This document shows positions 43,034 through 51,424 of a stretch of DNA of 64,000 bases, one piece after another; positions within the stretch are counted from its first letter, which is position 1; each line of letters starts with the position of its first letter. A program made the position numbers and the translations under genes. Under the pieces are notes generated by a model. That model was not told the origin of the DNA. It did no database searches and worked only from the letters and a program-made list of their open reading frames with translations. The stretch comes from Scatosoma sp048465415 (GTDB taxonomy: Bacteria; Bacillota; Clostridia; Christensenellales; Borkfalkiaceae), in the NCBI GenBank assembly GCA_048465415.1, contig DBFWLO010000019.1, forward strand, positions 1-64,000. Direction: 5' to 3'.

Positions 43034-45299
43034 TTTCTCTGCGTTTTACCGCGATCCCCACCGCCGCGGCGAGCGCGAGCAGAACCAGAGCGCCGGGAGC
43101 GGCGGCGCTGCGGCAGCCTTTTTTGCCGGCGGAAGATTCTTCTTCCGAAGAAGAGGACTCGGCAGAATCGTTGGTGAGTTTGGTGCGCACCGCCAATTCC
43201 GCAATATCCCCCGCGAAGGAAGCTTCGCCGGCTTTGACGCGCGCTTCCACGCGGTAAAGCGTATCCGCTTTGAGCCCCACGAAGTTTCCCTCGTCTTTCC
43301 ATTCTCCGGCTTTCGATCCTGTGATCAAACGGTACTCCACGCCCTCCCCCCCGTTCACGGAGATAGAGGTGCGGGTACATTTTATGAGTTCGATGGTCGG
43401 CGTGCGGTCGGGCTTGGAGGGCACGTTGACGCGCGCGGCCTTTGAAGGAAGCCTGCCGTTTTCCGCCGCGCGGCGGATATAGAGCACGGAGGAGGGAAGA
43501 ACCGTCCCGTCCTCAGGGAGCAAAGAATCGAACGATTCTAAGTAGCTGGCTTCGAGCCCCGCGGCGAGGACAATCGTGCCATTATCGTAATCGAAGCTCC
43601 ATTCTTCCGCTGTGGGCGGGAGCTGTTCTACGGCGGAGATGACGAGTCTGACTTCTTTGACGGTGCGTTTCCGTTCCCGCGTCCCCTCCACCTCGAAACG
43701 GACGGTATATTCGCCCACCTCCGTCGGCGGGTTTTCCGAAGCGTGTCCGTCTTTGATATAGAAAGTCTTATAGGGGGTATTTTCGGGGCTGACCGCCGCC
43801 GTCACCGACTTCGCCGTACCGTCGTACTCGTATTCGTATACCTCTTTGGAAACGGTGATTTCCGCGCCGGGCAGAGACTCGGATTTCATAAAATGAATGC
43901 CGATATCGAATTCCGCGTCGTAGGTATAGCCGTCCACGGAGACCGAACTGGGGTTGACGTAAATGATAAACCGGGAGCCGTCCCAGGCAGGATCGATCTC
44001 CAAAGGATAGTAAAAGGTAAATTCATGCGTTCCCTCCCCTACGACGTTGTCCGCATTCCAGTGCGTCATCAGATATTTCTGATCGGAAAGAAGGATTCCC
44101 GCGAGCACCTTGCCCGACATCACGCGCAGATCCACGCAGACAATATCGTAATTTTCCCGCCAGTTTTCCACCGAAACGATCACTTTCGGATACCCGGCCG
44201 TCGCGTTGCGTTTATAATGCATCTGGTAAACGGAATCGCTCAATTCCTCCATCTCGTCGAAATAGGAGGCGTTGGAGGTGGACCAGTTGGTGACTTTCGG
44301 CGCCGTCGTCGCCGCTACGGAATAGATACGGATCGTTCCCGTACCGGAAAAGCTGAAAACCAATCGGCTCAAAGAATCGACGGCGGCGGGGATTTCCGCC
44401 CGCAGACGCTCGGAAGAAAGAAGGACGGGTTCCAGCTCGTTTCCGTCCAGAACGGGCGTGAGCCGCGCGCCCTCGAACGCTTCGCAGTCTACGACCAGCC
44501 GGTCGGCCAAAGCGCCGTTCCAATTTTGCGCGGCGTAGACGATGCTGCCCGTTCCCGCGACGGAAACTTTCCAGGCGCCCCCTTCCTTCACCGCCGTGCA
44601 CCCTTGCGCGGCAGGCTCGGACAGAGAGAACGGCTTGGGATCGGTCGCAAACACGGGTTTTTCGCCGGCGGCGTGAAAATCCATGCCGAGAACGCGCATC
44701 GTCTTGTCGCGGGTAACGTCTCCCTCGTAATTGAATTGCAGCACGATGCCTGAGACGGTGCGGAAATCGGTGTAGTTGGCGTGATCGATCGTCACGTATT
44801 TATATCCGTCCTGCGTCTGCCCGGAAGAGACGTTCCAGTTTTCAAACCAGCCGATCAGTTCGTCCTCGGCGGCGAGATCGCCGCCGTCCGAGCCCACGTC
44901 CGCCGTCAGCGCCGCATAGACGGTGATATTCTTCCCGCCGACCGGGAAATCGGCTGCGTATTTGATACTTACTCTGTCGTCGGCAATATCGTATCCCTTG
45001 CAGGGGATACGGACGGAATTATAAACGGGGCCGTCGGGATTTCCGTAAGGAAATTCCTTCGAGCCGTCCTCTTTGGGCACGGTGCGATAGGAGATCGTGC
45101 CGACTCCCCCTTCTTCCACGCCGCTTATTTCGATCGCGGATTTTTCGTGCGCCGTCCAGTCGCCGCCGAACGATTCTTCCGCCTGCGCCGTCTTTCCCGC
45201 ACCCAGAGGTGCGGCGACCGCAAACCCGAGTCCGCAGCATACAAGTCCCAGCGCACAGGCCGCCGCGAGCAGCGCTCTTTTTTTCATCGGCTTTTTCAT
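43029..45299 (-). CDS. Secreted multi-domain beta protein with Cys tail
   Basis: A 756-residue secreted protein. The ATG at 45299 overlaps the stop of the preceding gene (ATGA), so the two are translationally coupled. After a signal peptide (about 1-38) come beta modules with signatures VRIPCKGYD (about 80) and VIVSVENWRENYD (about 365), related to those in 31705-34239 and 34293-35954. An MBG-like domain (YEYDGTAKSVTAAVSPENT) follows at about 490-560, then an Ig/Fn3-like pair. The tail reads KKGCRSAAAPG, a hydrophobic stretch and KRREK, preceded by a Ser/Glu-rich spacer. No catalytic residues are recognised; surface binding or structural role inferred. Confidence 0.78.
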   Translation of the reverse strand: MKKPMKKRALLAAACALGLVCCGLGFAVAAPLGAGKTAQAEESFGGDWTAHEKSAIEISGVEEGGVGTISYRTVPKEDGSKEFPYGNPDGPVYNSVRIPCKGYDIADDRVSIKYAADFPVGGKNITVYAALTADVGSDGGDLAAEDELIGWFENWNVSSGQTQDGYKYVTIDHANYTDFRTVSGIVLQFNYEGDVTRDKTMRVLGMDFHAAGEKPVFATDPKPFSLSEPAAQGCTAVKEGGAWKVSVAGTGSIVYAAQNWNGALADRLVVDCEAFEGARLTPVLDGNELEPVLLSSERLRAEIPAAVDSLSRLVFSFSGTGTIRIYSVAATTAPKVTNWSTSNASYFDEMEELSDSVYQMHYKRNATAGYPKVIVSVENWRENYDIVCVDLRVMSGKVLAGILLSDQKYLMTHWNADNVVGEGTHEFTFYYPLEIDPAWDGSRFIIYVNPSSVSVDGYTYDAEFDIGIHFMKSESLPGAEITVSKEVYEYEYDGTAKSVTAAVSPENTPYKTFYIKDGHASENPPTEVGEYTVRFEVEGTRERKRTVKEVRLVISAVEQLPPTAEEWSFDYDNGTIVLAAGLEASYLESFDSLLPEDGTVLPSSVLYIRRAAENGRLPSKAARVNVPSKPDRTPTIELIKCTRTSISVNGGEGVEYRLITGSKAGEWKDEGNFVGLKADTLYRVEARVKAGEASFAGDIAELAVRTKLTNDSAESSSSEEESSAGKKGCRSAAAPGALVLLALAAAVGIAVKRREK

Positions 45300-47305
45300 A
45301 TTTTCCGTTTTCTCCTTATCCATACGATCCCCGCCGCCAAAGCGCCGAGCGCCGCAAAGGGCGGAGCCCCGCGCACGCTTCCCTTGCAGGAAGAGGTTTC
45401 CGGCTTCTCGGAAAGTCCGGTCAGATCGAGTCCTTCCGTACCTTTCACCAGCGATTGTTGTCCGGGCGTAAGCGCGGCGTAGGCGAGACGGATCTCTTCG
45501 ATTGACAAACCGTCCAGGCCCTCTTTGTAACGGGAAATCATTTTCGTCACCGCCTCCGCCGCGTAAATATCGATCATTTCATTTTCCGCGGCCGAGATCT
45601 TTTCATAGTTGACGACGAGCGCCTGCTGCGCTTCGCTGAGGTCGGCATAGAGAGCCCTGAGCGCTTTCAGCTTTTTGGAGAATTCGGCGCCGGCCTCGGC
45701 GGGACCGAGCTCTTCGATCGCCTTCGCCACGGGATACGCGCGTTTATAATCCTCCAAAGGCAGCGCCGCATAGCCTTCTATCTTCTTTTGCGCCTCCGCG
45801 CTGAGCGCCGACTGCGCCCTGGGCACAAGCGAACAATAATCGTCCAGAACCGCGGCGACTTTTTCCGTATCGAACACCGTCAGCTCCGCCGCGGAAGGGG
45901 CTTCCGACAGCAATTTTTCCACCGGGAGATAGGTGTTCTTTTTCACGTTGTAGGTGTCGTAAAGCTCGGCGTCCGTACCGTCGAAGGTATAAGCGTTATA
46001 TTCGAGCGTATCGCCCCCGATACGGATAGAAGTGAACATCTGTTGTTTGATCTCTATGCTCATCGCCTTGCCGTTATAGGGATTGATAGCGGGATAAATC
46101 AGCGTCTTATCGTAATCGACGGGCGCGTACGATTTCCGTCCCGCGTAATTGGCGGTGACGTAAAAGGTGCCGGAAGGCTCCACGCTGTACGTGATCTCTT
46201 CGCCGCCGCGCAGTTCGGTGACGAACGTCTCCTCCATGTTCGGCGTCCTGCCGCCATAATAACCGCCGCCGTTCTCCCCGTAAAGATAGGGTTTGGAACG
46301 CACGTACACGTGGTCGTGGCCTTGCAGCATCATATCCACCTTATATCTCGCCATGACCGGCAGTAGCTCTTTCCTCCACGCCGCCACGTCCGATTCGTTG
46401 GAATGGTCGCCCGTCGAGATCAGCCCTTTGTGTTCCATGACGATCTTCCAGGTCTTATCCGTCCCGGCGAGTTTATCGGACAGCCATTTGGCCTGCTCCG
46501 CGATCCCCCCGCCCGATTCGTTCGTGTTGAGCACGGCGAAGAACATATCCCCGTAGGTAAACGTATAATGCCCGCCCGTCTGCACGGAACCATCGTAATC
46601 GATGGCGAAGCGGTCGGTGAAGGAAGTCGCCCACGAGTCGTGGTTTCCCGCCGCGGGCACAAATACGGAATTCATGAAATTTTCTTTGGGCAGATCGAGC
46701 GCGTAGATCCATTGATCCATATCGTGATCCAAAGCGTCGTGACTGTTGTTGACGATGTCCCCGCCGTTGGCCATGAATACGGCGTCGGGAACGGTTTCGT
46801 AGGCTTTCGCGACGAGATCCGCCCATTGGGAAAAGCCCGTTTCGTCGTAATCCTGGGGATCGGTGGTGAAGAGAAAGGTAAATCCGTCCGCCCCGTCGTC
46901 CACCCGCACCGTACCCGTTTCCGACCACACGTTTCCGTCCCCCACGCGATAGGCGTAACTCCCCGCCCGCATATCCGTCTTGAACGCTTTATGCGTGTAA
47001 TACGCCCCGTCCGTCACAGAAGAGACGGCGGACAGCGTTTCCGCGCCCTTCCAGTCGGCGGATTCTTTATCGTCGGCTTTCACGAGCTGTACGACGGGCG
47101 AAGAAACGGGCGAAGTAGTCGTCCAGCACCACCCGCGGGAATCGTAATCGTCATAAAAAGTCACCGTCACGGCAAGCGGTTTGGCGCCGGTACCTATAAA
47201 GTGTCCGCCGTTTTTCGCGAGCGCCGTCACCGCGGGCAGGAAAGCGGGGATTGCAAAGACGCATACCCCCGTCCATACCGCCGCCCATTTCCTTGATCTT
47301 TTCAT
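45296..47305 (-). CDS. Secreted metallophosphoesterase (purple acid phosphatase-like) with Cys tail
   Basis: A 669-residue exported enzyme, started at 47305 with AGGAGG seven bases upstream. A signal peptide is followed by a Fn3-like N-terminal domain (about 30-125). A calcineurin-like metallophosphoesterase domain follows (about 130-400) with the ordered metal motifs TTDPQD, GGDIVN, AAGNHDSW, EHKG and QGHDHVY. The pattern matches purple acid phosphatases. A helical spacer at about 470-610 has FIVAR-like spacing. The tail is SSCKGSVRG, a hydrophobic stretch and RRKRKI. It should hydrolyse phosphate esters at the cell surface; the natural substrate is unknown, possibly phosphorylated glycans or nucleotides. 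Confidence 0.88.
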   Translation of the reverse strand: MKRSRKWAAVWTGVCVFAIPAFLPAVTALAKNGGHFIGTGAKPLAVTVTFYDDYDSRGWCWTTTSPVSSPVVQLVKADDKESADWKGAETLSAVSSVTDGAYYTHKAFKTDMRAGSYAYRVGDGNVWSETGTVRVDDGADGFTFLFTTDPQDYDETGFSQWADLVAKAYETVPDAVFMANGGDIVNNSHDALDHDMDQWIYALDLPKENFMNSVFVPAAGNHDSWATSFTDRFAIDYDGSVQTGGHYTFTYGDMFFAVLNTNESGGGIAEQAKWLSDKLAGTDKTWKIVMEHKGLISTGDHSNESDVAAWRKELLPVMARYKVDMMLQGHDHVYVRSKPYLYGENGGGYYGGRTPNMEETFVTELRGGEEITYSVEPSGTFYVTANYAGRKSYAPVDYDKTLIYPAINPYNGKAMSIEIKQQMFTSIRIGGDTLEYNAYTFDGTDAELYDTYNVKKNTYLPVEKLLSEAPSAAELTVFDTEKVAAVLDDYCSLVPRAQSALSAEAQKKIEGYAALPLEDYKRAYPVAKAIEELGPAEAGAEFSKKLKALRALYADLSEAQQALVVNYEKISAAENEMIDIYAAEAVTKMISRYKEGLDGLSIEEIRLAYAALTPGQQSLVKGTEGLDLTGLSEKPETSSCKGSVRGAPPFAALGALAAGIVWIRRKRKI

Positions 47306-47318
47306 TTTTTTCCCTCCT

Positions 47319-48905
47319 TTATCTTTGGTTGGGCGTACGAAGCGCGGGCAGACTGCCGTCCTCGATCTTCCAGGCCTCGCGATCCCACCCCGCATACGCG
47401 GCGGCGCTTTTCAGTTCCGTTTCGGAAAGGACGGTCCCTTTCATAAACGCCGCATAGCTCCTGCCGTCCGGAACGAGACACTGCGCCCCGCCCTCTAAGG
47501 CGACGCAGGCGTCGATTCCGATCTCCGCGTTGTCGCATTGCCGGAGCGTAAAGGCGGCGGTCGTTTCGCCGGACAGCTCGCAGAGACTGACGCAGTTCCG
47601 GACGATCCCGCCGTTGAAGCCGACCAGCCCCGCCGCCATACCGAACGAACGTACCTGCACGCGCACAAAACAATTTTCCACGGCGGCGCCGGCGCTGCCG
47701 TCCGTCGTGTTGCACCTGCCGATCAAAGCCGCGGAGTAATGCCCGCCCGTCACCGAACCGCCGTCTAAGGCGAGATTGCGGATCACGCCCTCTTTGCCTC
47801 CCACGACGGAGACGTAGGAGAACAGCGCGGTGAAGGCGTTGGAGGATTCGATTCTGAGATTCTTGATCGCGTACCCCATGCCGTCGAATACGCCCTTAAA
47901 AGCGTTTCCCGCGTCCGAAAACAGGGGAGAAAAACCCGCCCCGCCGTGATAGAGCGCTCCGCCTTTGGCGCACGCTTCTTTTAAATCGATATCGTTGCCC
48001 AGCATATACTTCCCGGAAGTATTGCCGATCTCTTGCAGTTGTTCGGGCGTGCGCACGACGGTATATCCCGGCATCGTCACGACCGCCGCCGCGCAGACCG
48101 CTTCCAGCCGTTCGCCGCCCGCCGTGACGACGTAGCGGAGCGTGGTCTTTCCCTCTTTCAGAAACCGAACTTCGCCGTTTTCCACCGCAGCGACGGACGG
48201 ATCGTCCGATTTCCATTCTCCGGCGGAAACGTCTTTATAATCGGTAAACAGATCCGCCGTCAGCGTCAGGTCGGACGTTCCCGCGATCCCGCAGACGTCG
48301 GTATGATCGAGCGTCAGACGGTTTGGCCGCGCGGCGACTTCCAGTTCGAAGGAATCTTGAAGGTTCGTTCCCGTAGCGGCGAGTACGATCCGCGTCCTTC
48401 CGGGCGACAGCGCCGTCAAAACGCCGTCGGCGTCGACGGACGCCACTTCCGTATCTTCGGAACTCCACCGGATAGAATTATAGTTGTCCGCGTCGAGCGG
48501 GGTTTTGCTATATTCGAGTTTCACGCTTTCCCCGGCCGTCAAATATTCTTCCGCGCCCGTGATTTTCAGCGTATCCAGATCGACGGGCGCTTCGCCCGTC
48601 ACGATTACGGTGCAAACCGCCGTCCCCGCTTCCGTACGTACTATCACCACGCCCGAACCGACCGCGAGCGCCTGTATTTTTCCCTCGGCGTTTACCGACA
48701 CCGTGTCGGGCGCCGTCGATAAAAACGTACCGCTGACAGCTTCTCCGCCGTCCGCGCGGAGCGTCTCTTCTTCTCCGACGTACAAAAGAATTCTCTCCTT
48801 TTCCAACGAAAGAGTTTTCTCTTTTTGGGGAGAGCCGCAGCCGGCGGCAAAAAGCGCTCCGGACAGCGCTGCCGCCGCCACACATTCAAACATTTTCCTT
48901 TTCAT
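47319..48905 (-). CDS. Lipoprotein with Big_2 domains and GLUG-like repeats
   Basis: A 528-residue lipoprotein with a lipobox (FAAGC, Cys23). Three bacterial Ig-like group 2 (Big_2) domains follow at about 30-105, 108-195 and 195-285, recognisable by WSSEDTEVASVDADGVLTAL and SDDPSVAAVENGEVRFL. Residues about 290-528 resemble GLUG-type adhesin repeats (NDIDLKEA, FKGVFDGMGYAIKNL, GGIVRNCVSL). This layout is typical of surface adhesins or binding proteins. No catalytic motif. GGAGAAGG precedes the ATG. It lies between the DUF4874/DUF4832 protein and the phosphatase in one operon. Confidence 0.8.
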   Translation of the reverse strand: MKRKMFECVAAAALSGALFAAGCGSPQKEKTLSLEKERILLYVGEEETLRADGGEAVSGTFLSTAPDTVSVNAEGKIQALAVGSGVVIVRTEAGTAVCTVIVTGEAPVDLDTLKITGAEEYLTAGESVKLEYSKTPLDADNYNSIRWSSEDTEVASVDADGVLTALSPGRTRIVLAATGTNLQDSFELEVAARPNRLTLDHTDVCGIAGTSDLTLTADLFTDYKDVSAGEWKSDDPSVAAVENGEVRFLKEGKTTLRYVVTAGGERLEAVCAAAVVTMPGYTVVRTPEQLQEIGNTSGKYMLGNDIDLKEACAKGGALYHGGAGFSPLFSDAGNAFKGVFDGMGYAIKNLRIESSNAFTALFSYVSVVGGKEGVIRNLALDGGSVTGGHYSAALIGRCNTTDGSAGAAVENCFVRVQVRSFGMAAGLVGFNGGIVRNCVSLCELSGETTAAFTLRQCDNAEIGIDACVALEGGAQCLVPDGRSYAAFMKGTVLSETELKSAAAYAGWDREAWKIEDGSLPALRTPNQR

Positions 48906-48932
48906 TTTCCTTCTCCTTCCTCTTTATCCGAC

Positions 48933-51233
48933 TTATCGCTTCCCGCCGCGCGCGCCGGGTTTTTTGCGCGCGTTCCTTTTTTTGAGCAGTCCCACGGCTG
49001 CCGGAAAGAGTCCCAAAGCCAAAAATGCGCCCGAAATCTCGCTTTTGCAGCCTTTTTGAGGGACTTTCTCCCACACCGCGTAACACACGCAGTGATCGGT
49101 GATCTCGTCGTATTTTCCGTTCCAACCGACCAGGCGGTAACCTTCGCGCACGTAGACGGGCGGGACTGCCGGCTTACCGTATTCCACTTCCTGGGACGCG
49201 CTTCCCTCCCTCAGCGCCGCTTCTTCCCGCGAGAGAAAACGCACCGTGTATACGTTGGCTTTCCAGACCGCGAAGATCGTCGTATCTCCCGTAATCTCCG
49301 CAACGGAACCGCTCCAACCGGCAAAAACGCACCCCGTTTTCTCATATACGGGCGGCGCCGCGCTCTCCCCGTAGGGGATCTTCTGCGTCTCCTCGCCGGA
49401 GATCAGACGGCCGCCGTTCCCGTCGAACCGGACGAAGCAGACCGTCTTTTCCCAACATGCCCGCAGCGTTATATTTTGCAGGACGCGATAGCGCCCGCCC
49501 GCTTCGTACGTCTTTTCCCCGTCGCTCCACCCCGTGAACAGATAGCCCGTACGGGTGGGTACCCCCTGCGGCAGCGTCAAATAGTCCCCTTCCCGCGTGC
49601 GAACTTCCGCGGGTAGATTTTCGACCGTGCCGTCGGAAGCGAAACGCACGACAAACTCGCCCTGATCGCTTTCCCCGCCGATCTGTTCGAACGTTTCGCC
49701 GCCCTCGGGATCCGAGCGGGAAGAAATCGTCGTTTCCCCCAGTTTATTCGCACCCAGGTCTGCGTCGAACGCTCCTTCGTTGGCAAAACGCAGGGCGCGC
49801 AGATTGGACGAACTCTTTTCCTCCGCGTCGCGGATTTTGAGATATACGCCGTAATTTCCGGCGGGGATATCCGCCGGCAGACGAAACCGCCAGTCGTATT
49901 CTTTCGTTTCCCGAGAAAAAATTTTGCGTACGTCCCAATCGACGAGACAGACGTAACTGTGTTCGGGTGAGACCAGCAGGATCTGCGCGATCTTGCGGTT
50001 GACGACGTTCCCGAACCCCACGTTTTCCACGCTTCCTTTGAGGCGCAGCATGCCGCCCCGCGCAGTTTCTTCCGAAAGCTCGGATTTTCGCAGTACGAAA
50101 CGGTATCCCAGGTGCGCCGCCACGTAATCGTAATCGCTCTTTCCCGCGTACGCTCCGTCTTTGCCGTCGTACGCTTCCTTTTTCCACGCCGCGACGACGC
50201 GGTCGTTCCAGGAAATATTCAGATACGAGGTATGCGTGACAAACGCTTCCTGTTCCAGATAATCGACGTCGTTATAGGCGCCGAGCAATCCTGTTTCGCT
50301 GTCCGCCACCACTTCGCCGCCGTAGAGCGTGTGCGTCGCCTGCCGCGAAAGCCACCCAGTCTCCGCTTCCCTGTTTTTAAAAGTCCCTAAATCGCTGGAC
50401 GATCCGAGATATCCGTCGTTGTATACCCCCACCCGCCGCGCGTCCGAGCCTTCCGCCGCCGTCTCTTCGCCGAGCGTGTCCTGCGTCAGCTCTTTCCCGT
50501 ATTTCCTATTCGCCCAATAAATATAATAGAGCGGCCGGCGCACGCTGATCGTACGCGTTTCGGGAACCGCGCGCAGCCAGGCTTCGACCAGGCGATAGTA
50601 CGTCTCTTCGCCGGAGCTTGCCAAAGGCGTGGAATGCTGCTCTCCCCACGGCCCCAGCATGCCCGTCTCCACGCCCGCGACGACGTCGGTATTTTCTTTT
50701 ATCACCGCCCCGAGCTGTGCGATATGCCGTTCGATCAGTTCCATAGACGGCTCGTTCGCCAGATATTTTCCGTTCTCCGCCGCGCCGCTGACGTTGTAGG
50801 AAAACCGCACGATCGCCGTTCCGCCCGCCGTCCTAAGCGCGTCCAGCGTAGCCCCGAGCGCGTCCAGCGCGTCCTTTGAGATCGGTTCGTCTTTCCCCCC
50901 CGCCGCCGCGGAAAAGTTTTCGAGCCCCAAGCGCAGATGCAGCAGTCCGAACGATCTCGTGAATACCGAAAACGTCGAAACGGACCACCACGCCGAACTT
51001 CCCGCTTCGGGAATCGTCACCGATAACGCCTGATAAAATCCGCGCTCGGGATTGATAAAATTTTCCGTGCTCTCCCTGTAATCGAGTCCGCCGTCTTTCA
51101 TCGTCTCCGTTTCCTCTCCCCTCGCCGGTTCCTGCGCGCCCGCCCCGGCCTTTCCTTCCCCAAGCGGTAAAAAAAGACATGCCGCCGCACAGAAAATTAC
51201 CGCCAGCGTTAAGAAATTCCGTCTCTTTCTCAT
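48933..51233 (-). CDS. Secreted DUF4874/DUF4832 protein with InlB repeats and Cys tail
   Basis: A 766-residue secreted protein, first gene of its operon. After the signal peptide (about 1-33), residues 50-235 fit DUF4874 (NFINPERGFYQ; TAIVRFSYN; GVETGMLGPWGEQH) and 240-470 fit DUF4832 (GVYNDGYLGSSSDLGTF; LGYRFVLRKSEL). These often occur together and look like a glycosidase-type barrel plus beta domain. Three InlB-type B repeats follow at about 540-725 (GYLFTGWSDGEKTYEAGGRY; GCVFAGWSG; GYRLVGWNGKYDEI). The tail is QKGCKSEISG, a hydrophobic stretch and a long basic end of about 17 residues. The activity of DUF4874/4832 proteins is not established. Confidence 0.82.
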   Translation of the reverse strand: MRKRRNFLTLAVIFCAAACLFLPLGEGKAGAGAQEPARGEETETMKDGGLDYRESTENFINPERGFYQALSVTIPEAGSSAWWSVSTFSVFTRSFGLLHLRLGLENFSAAAGGKDEPISKDALDALGATLDALRTAGGTAIVRFSYNVSGAAENGKYLANEPSMELIERHIAQLGAVIKENTDVVAGVETGMLGPWGEQHSTPLASSGEETYYRLVEAWLRAVPETRTISVRRPLYYIYWANRKYGKELTQDTLGEETAAEGSDARRVGVYNDGYLGSSSDLGTFKNREAETGWLSRQATHTLYGGEVVADSETGLLGAYNDVDYLEQEAFVTHTSYLNISWNDRVVAAWKKEAYDGKDGAYAGKSDYDYVAAHLGYRFVLRKSELSEETARGGMLRLKGSVENVGFGNVVNRKIAQILLVSPEHSYVCLVDWDVRKIFSRETKEYDWRFRLPADIPAGNYGVYLKIRDAEEKSSSNLRALRFANEGAFDADLGANKLGETTISSRSDPEGGETFEQIGGESDQGEFVVRFASDGTVENLPAEVRTREGDYLTLPQGVPTRTGYLFTGWSDGEKTYEAGGRYRVLQNITLRACWEKTVCFVRFDGNGGRLISGEETQKIPYGESAAPPVYEKTGCVFAGWSGSVAEITGDTTIFAVWKANVYTVRFLSREEAALREGSASQEVEYGKPAVPPVYVREGYRLVGWNGKYDEITDHCVCYAVWEKVPQKGCKSEISGAFLALGLFPAAVGLLKKRNARKKPGARGGKR

Positions 51234-51248
51234 CTGATCCCCACCCTG

Positions 51249-51266
51249 TTGTTTACTAAAATTATT
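51249..51266. promoter_or_regulatory. Operator-like site in the divergent promoter region
   Basis: TTGTTTACTAAAATTATT, identical to 43016-43033. It lies downstream of the minus-strand -10 box (51279) and upstream of the 51233 start codon, where a bound repressor would block transcription. A degenerate copy (TTTACCATA, 51270-51278) lies beside it. Confidence 0.65.
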
Positions 51267-51278
51267 ATGTTTACCATA

Positions 51279-51307
51279 ATTTTATCACACTATATACACT
51301 TTGTCAA
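51279..51307 (-). promoter_or_regulatory. Sigma-A promoter of the 51233-43029 operon
   Basis: On the minus strand, TTGACA (51302-51307) and TAAAAT (51279-51284) are separated by 17 bases. It drives the DUF4874/DUF4832 gene and the genes after it, and is divergent to the LacI-type regulator promoter. Confidence 0.85.
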
Positions 51308-51355
51308 GCCCCTACGGAAAATTTTCCCGTATAATTTCCATATTTTTTCATTTTG

Positions 51356-51364
51356 TTTACTAAA
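51356..51364. promoter_or_regulatory. TTTACTAAA operator-like site near the regulator promoter
   Basis: The nine-base palindrome TTTA-C-TAAA ends six bases before the -35 box of the regulator gene. Together with 51252-51260 it brackets the divergent -35/-10 elements, 104 bases centre to centre, close to a whole number of helical turns. Confidence 0.6.
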
Positions 51365-51370
51365 AAGATA

Positions 51371-51399
51371 TTGACCTTTTCCTTAAAATGTGTTATACT
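51371..51399 (+). promoter_or_regulatory. Sigma-A promoter of the LacI-family gene
   Basis: TTGACC (51371-51376) and TATACT (51394-51399) with a 17-base spacer, 26 bases before the ATG. This is the only plus-strand promoter I could support in the window. Confidence 0.85.
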
Positions 51400-51424
51400 T
51401 ATAAAAAGGAAAGGAAGAAACATT

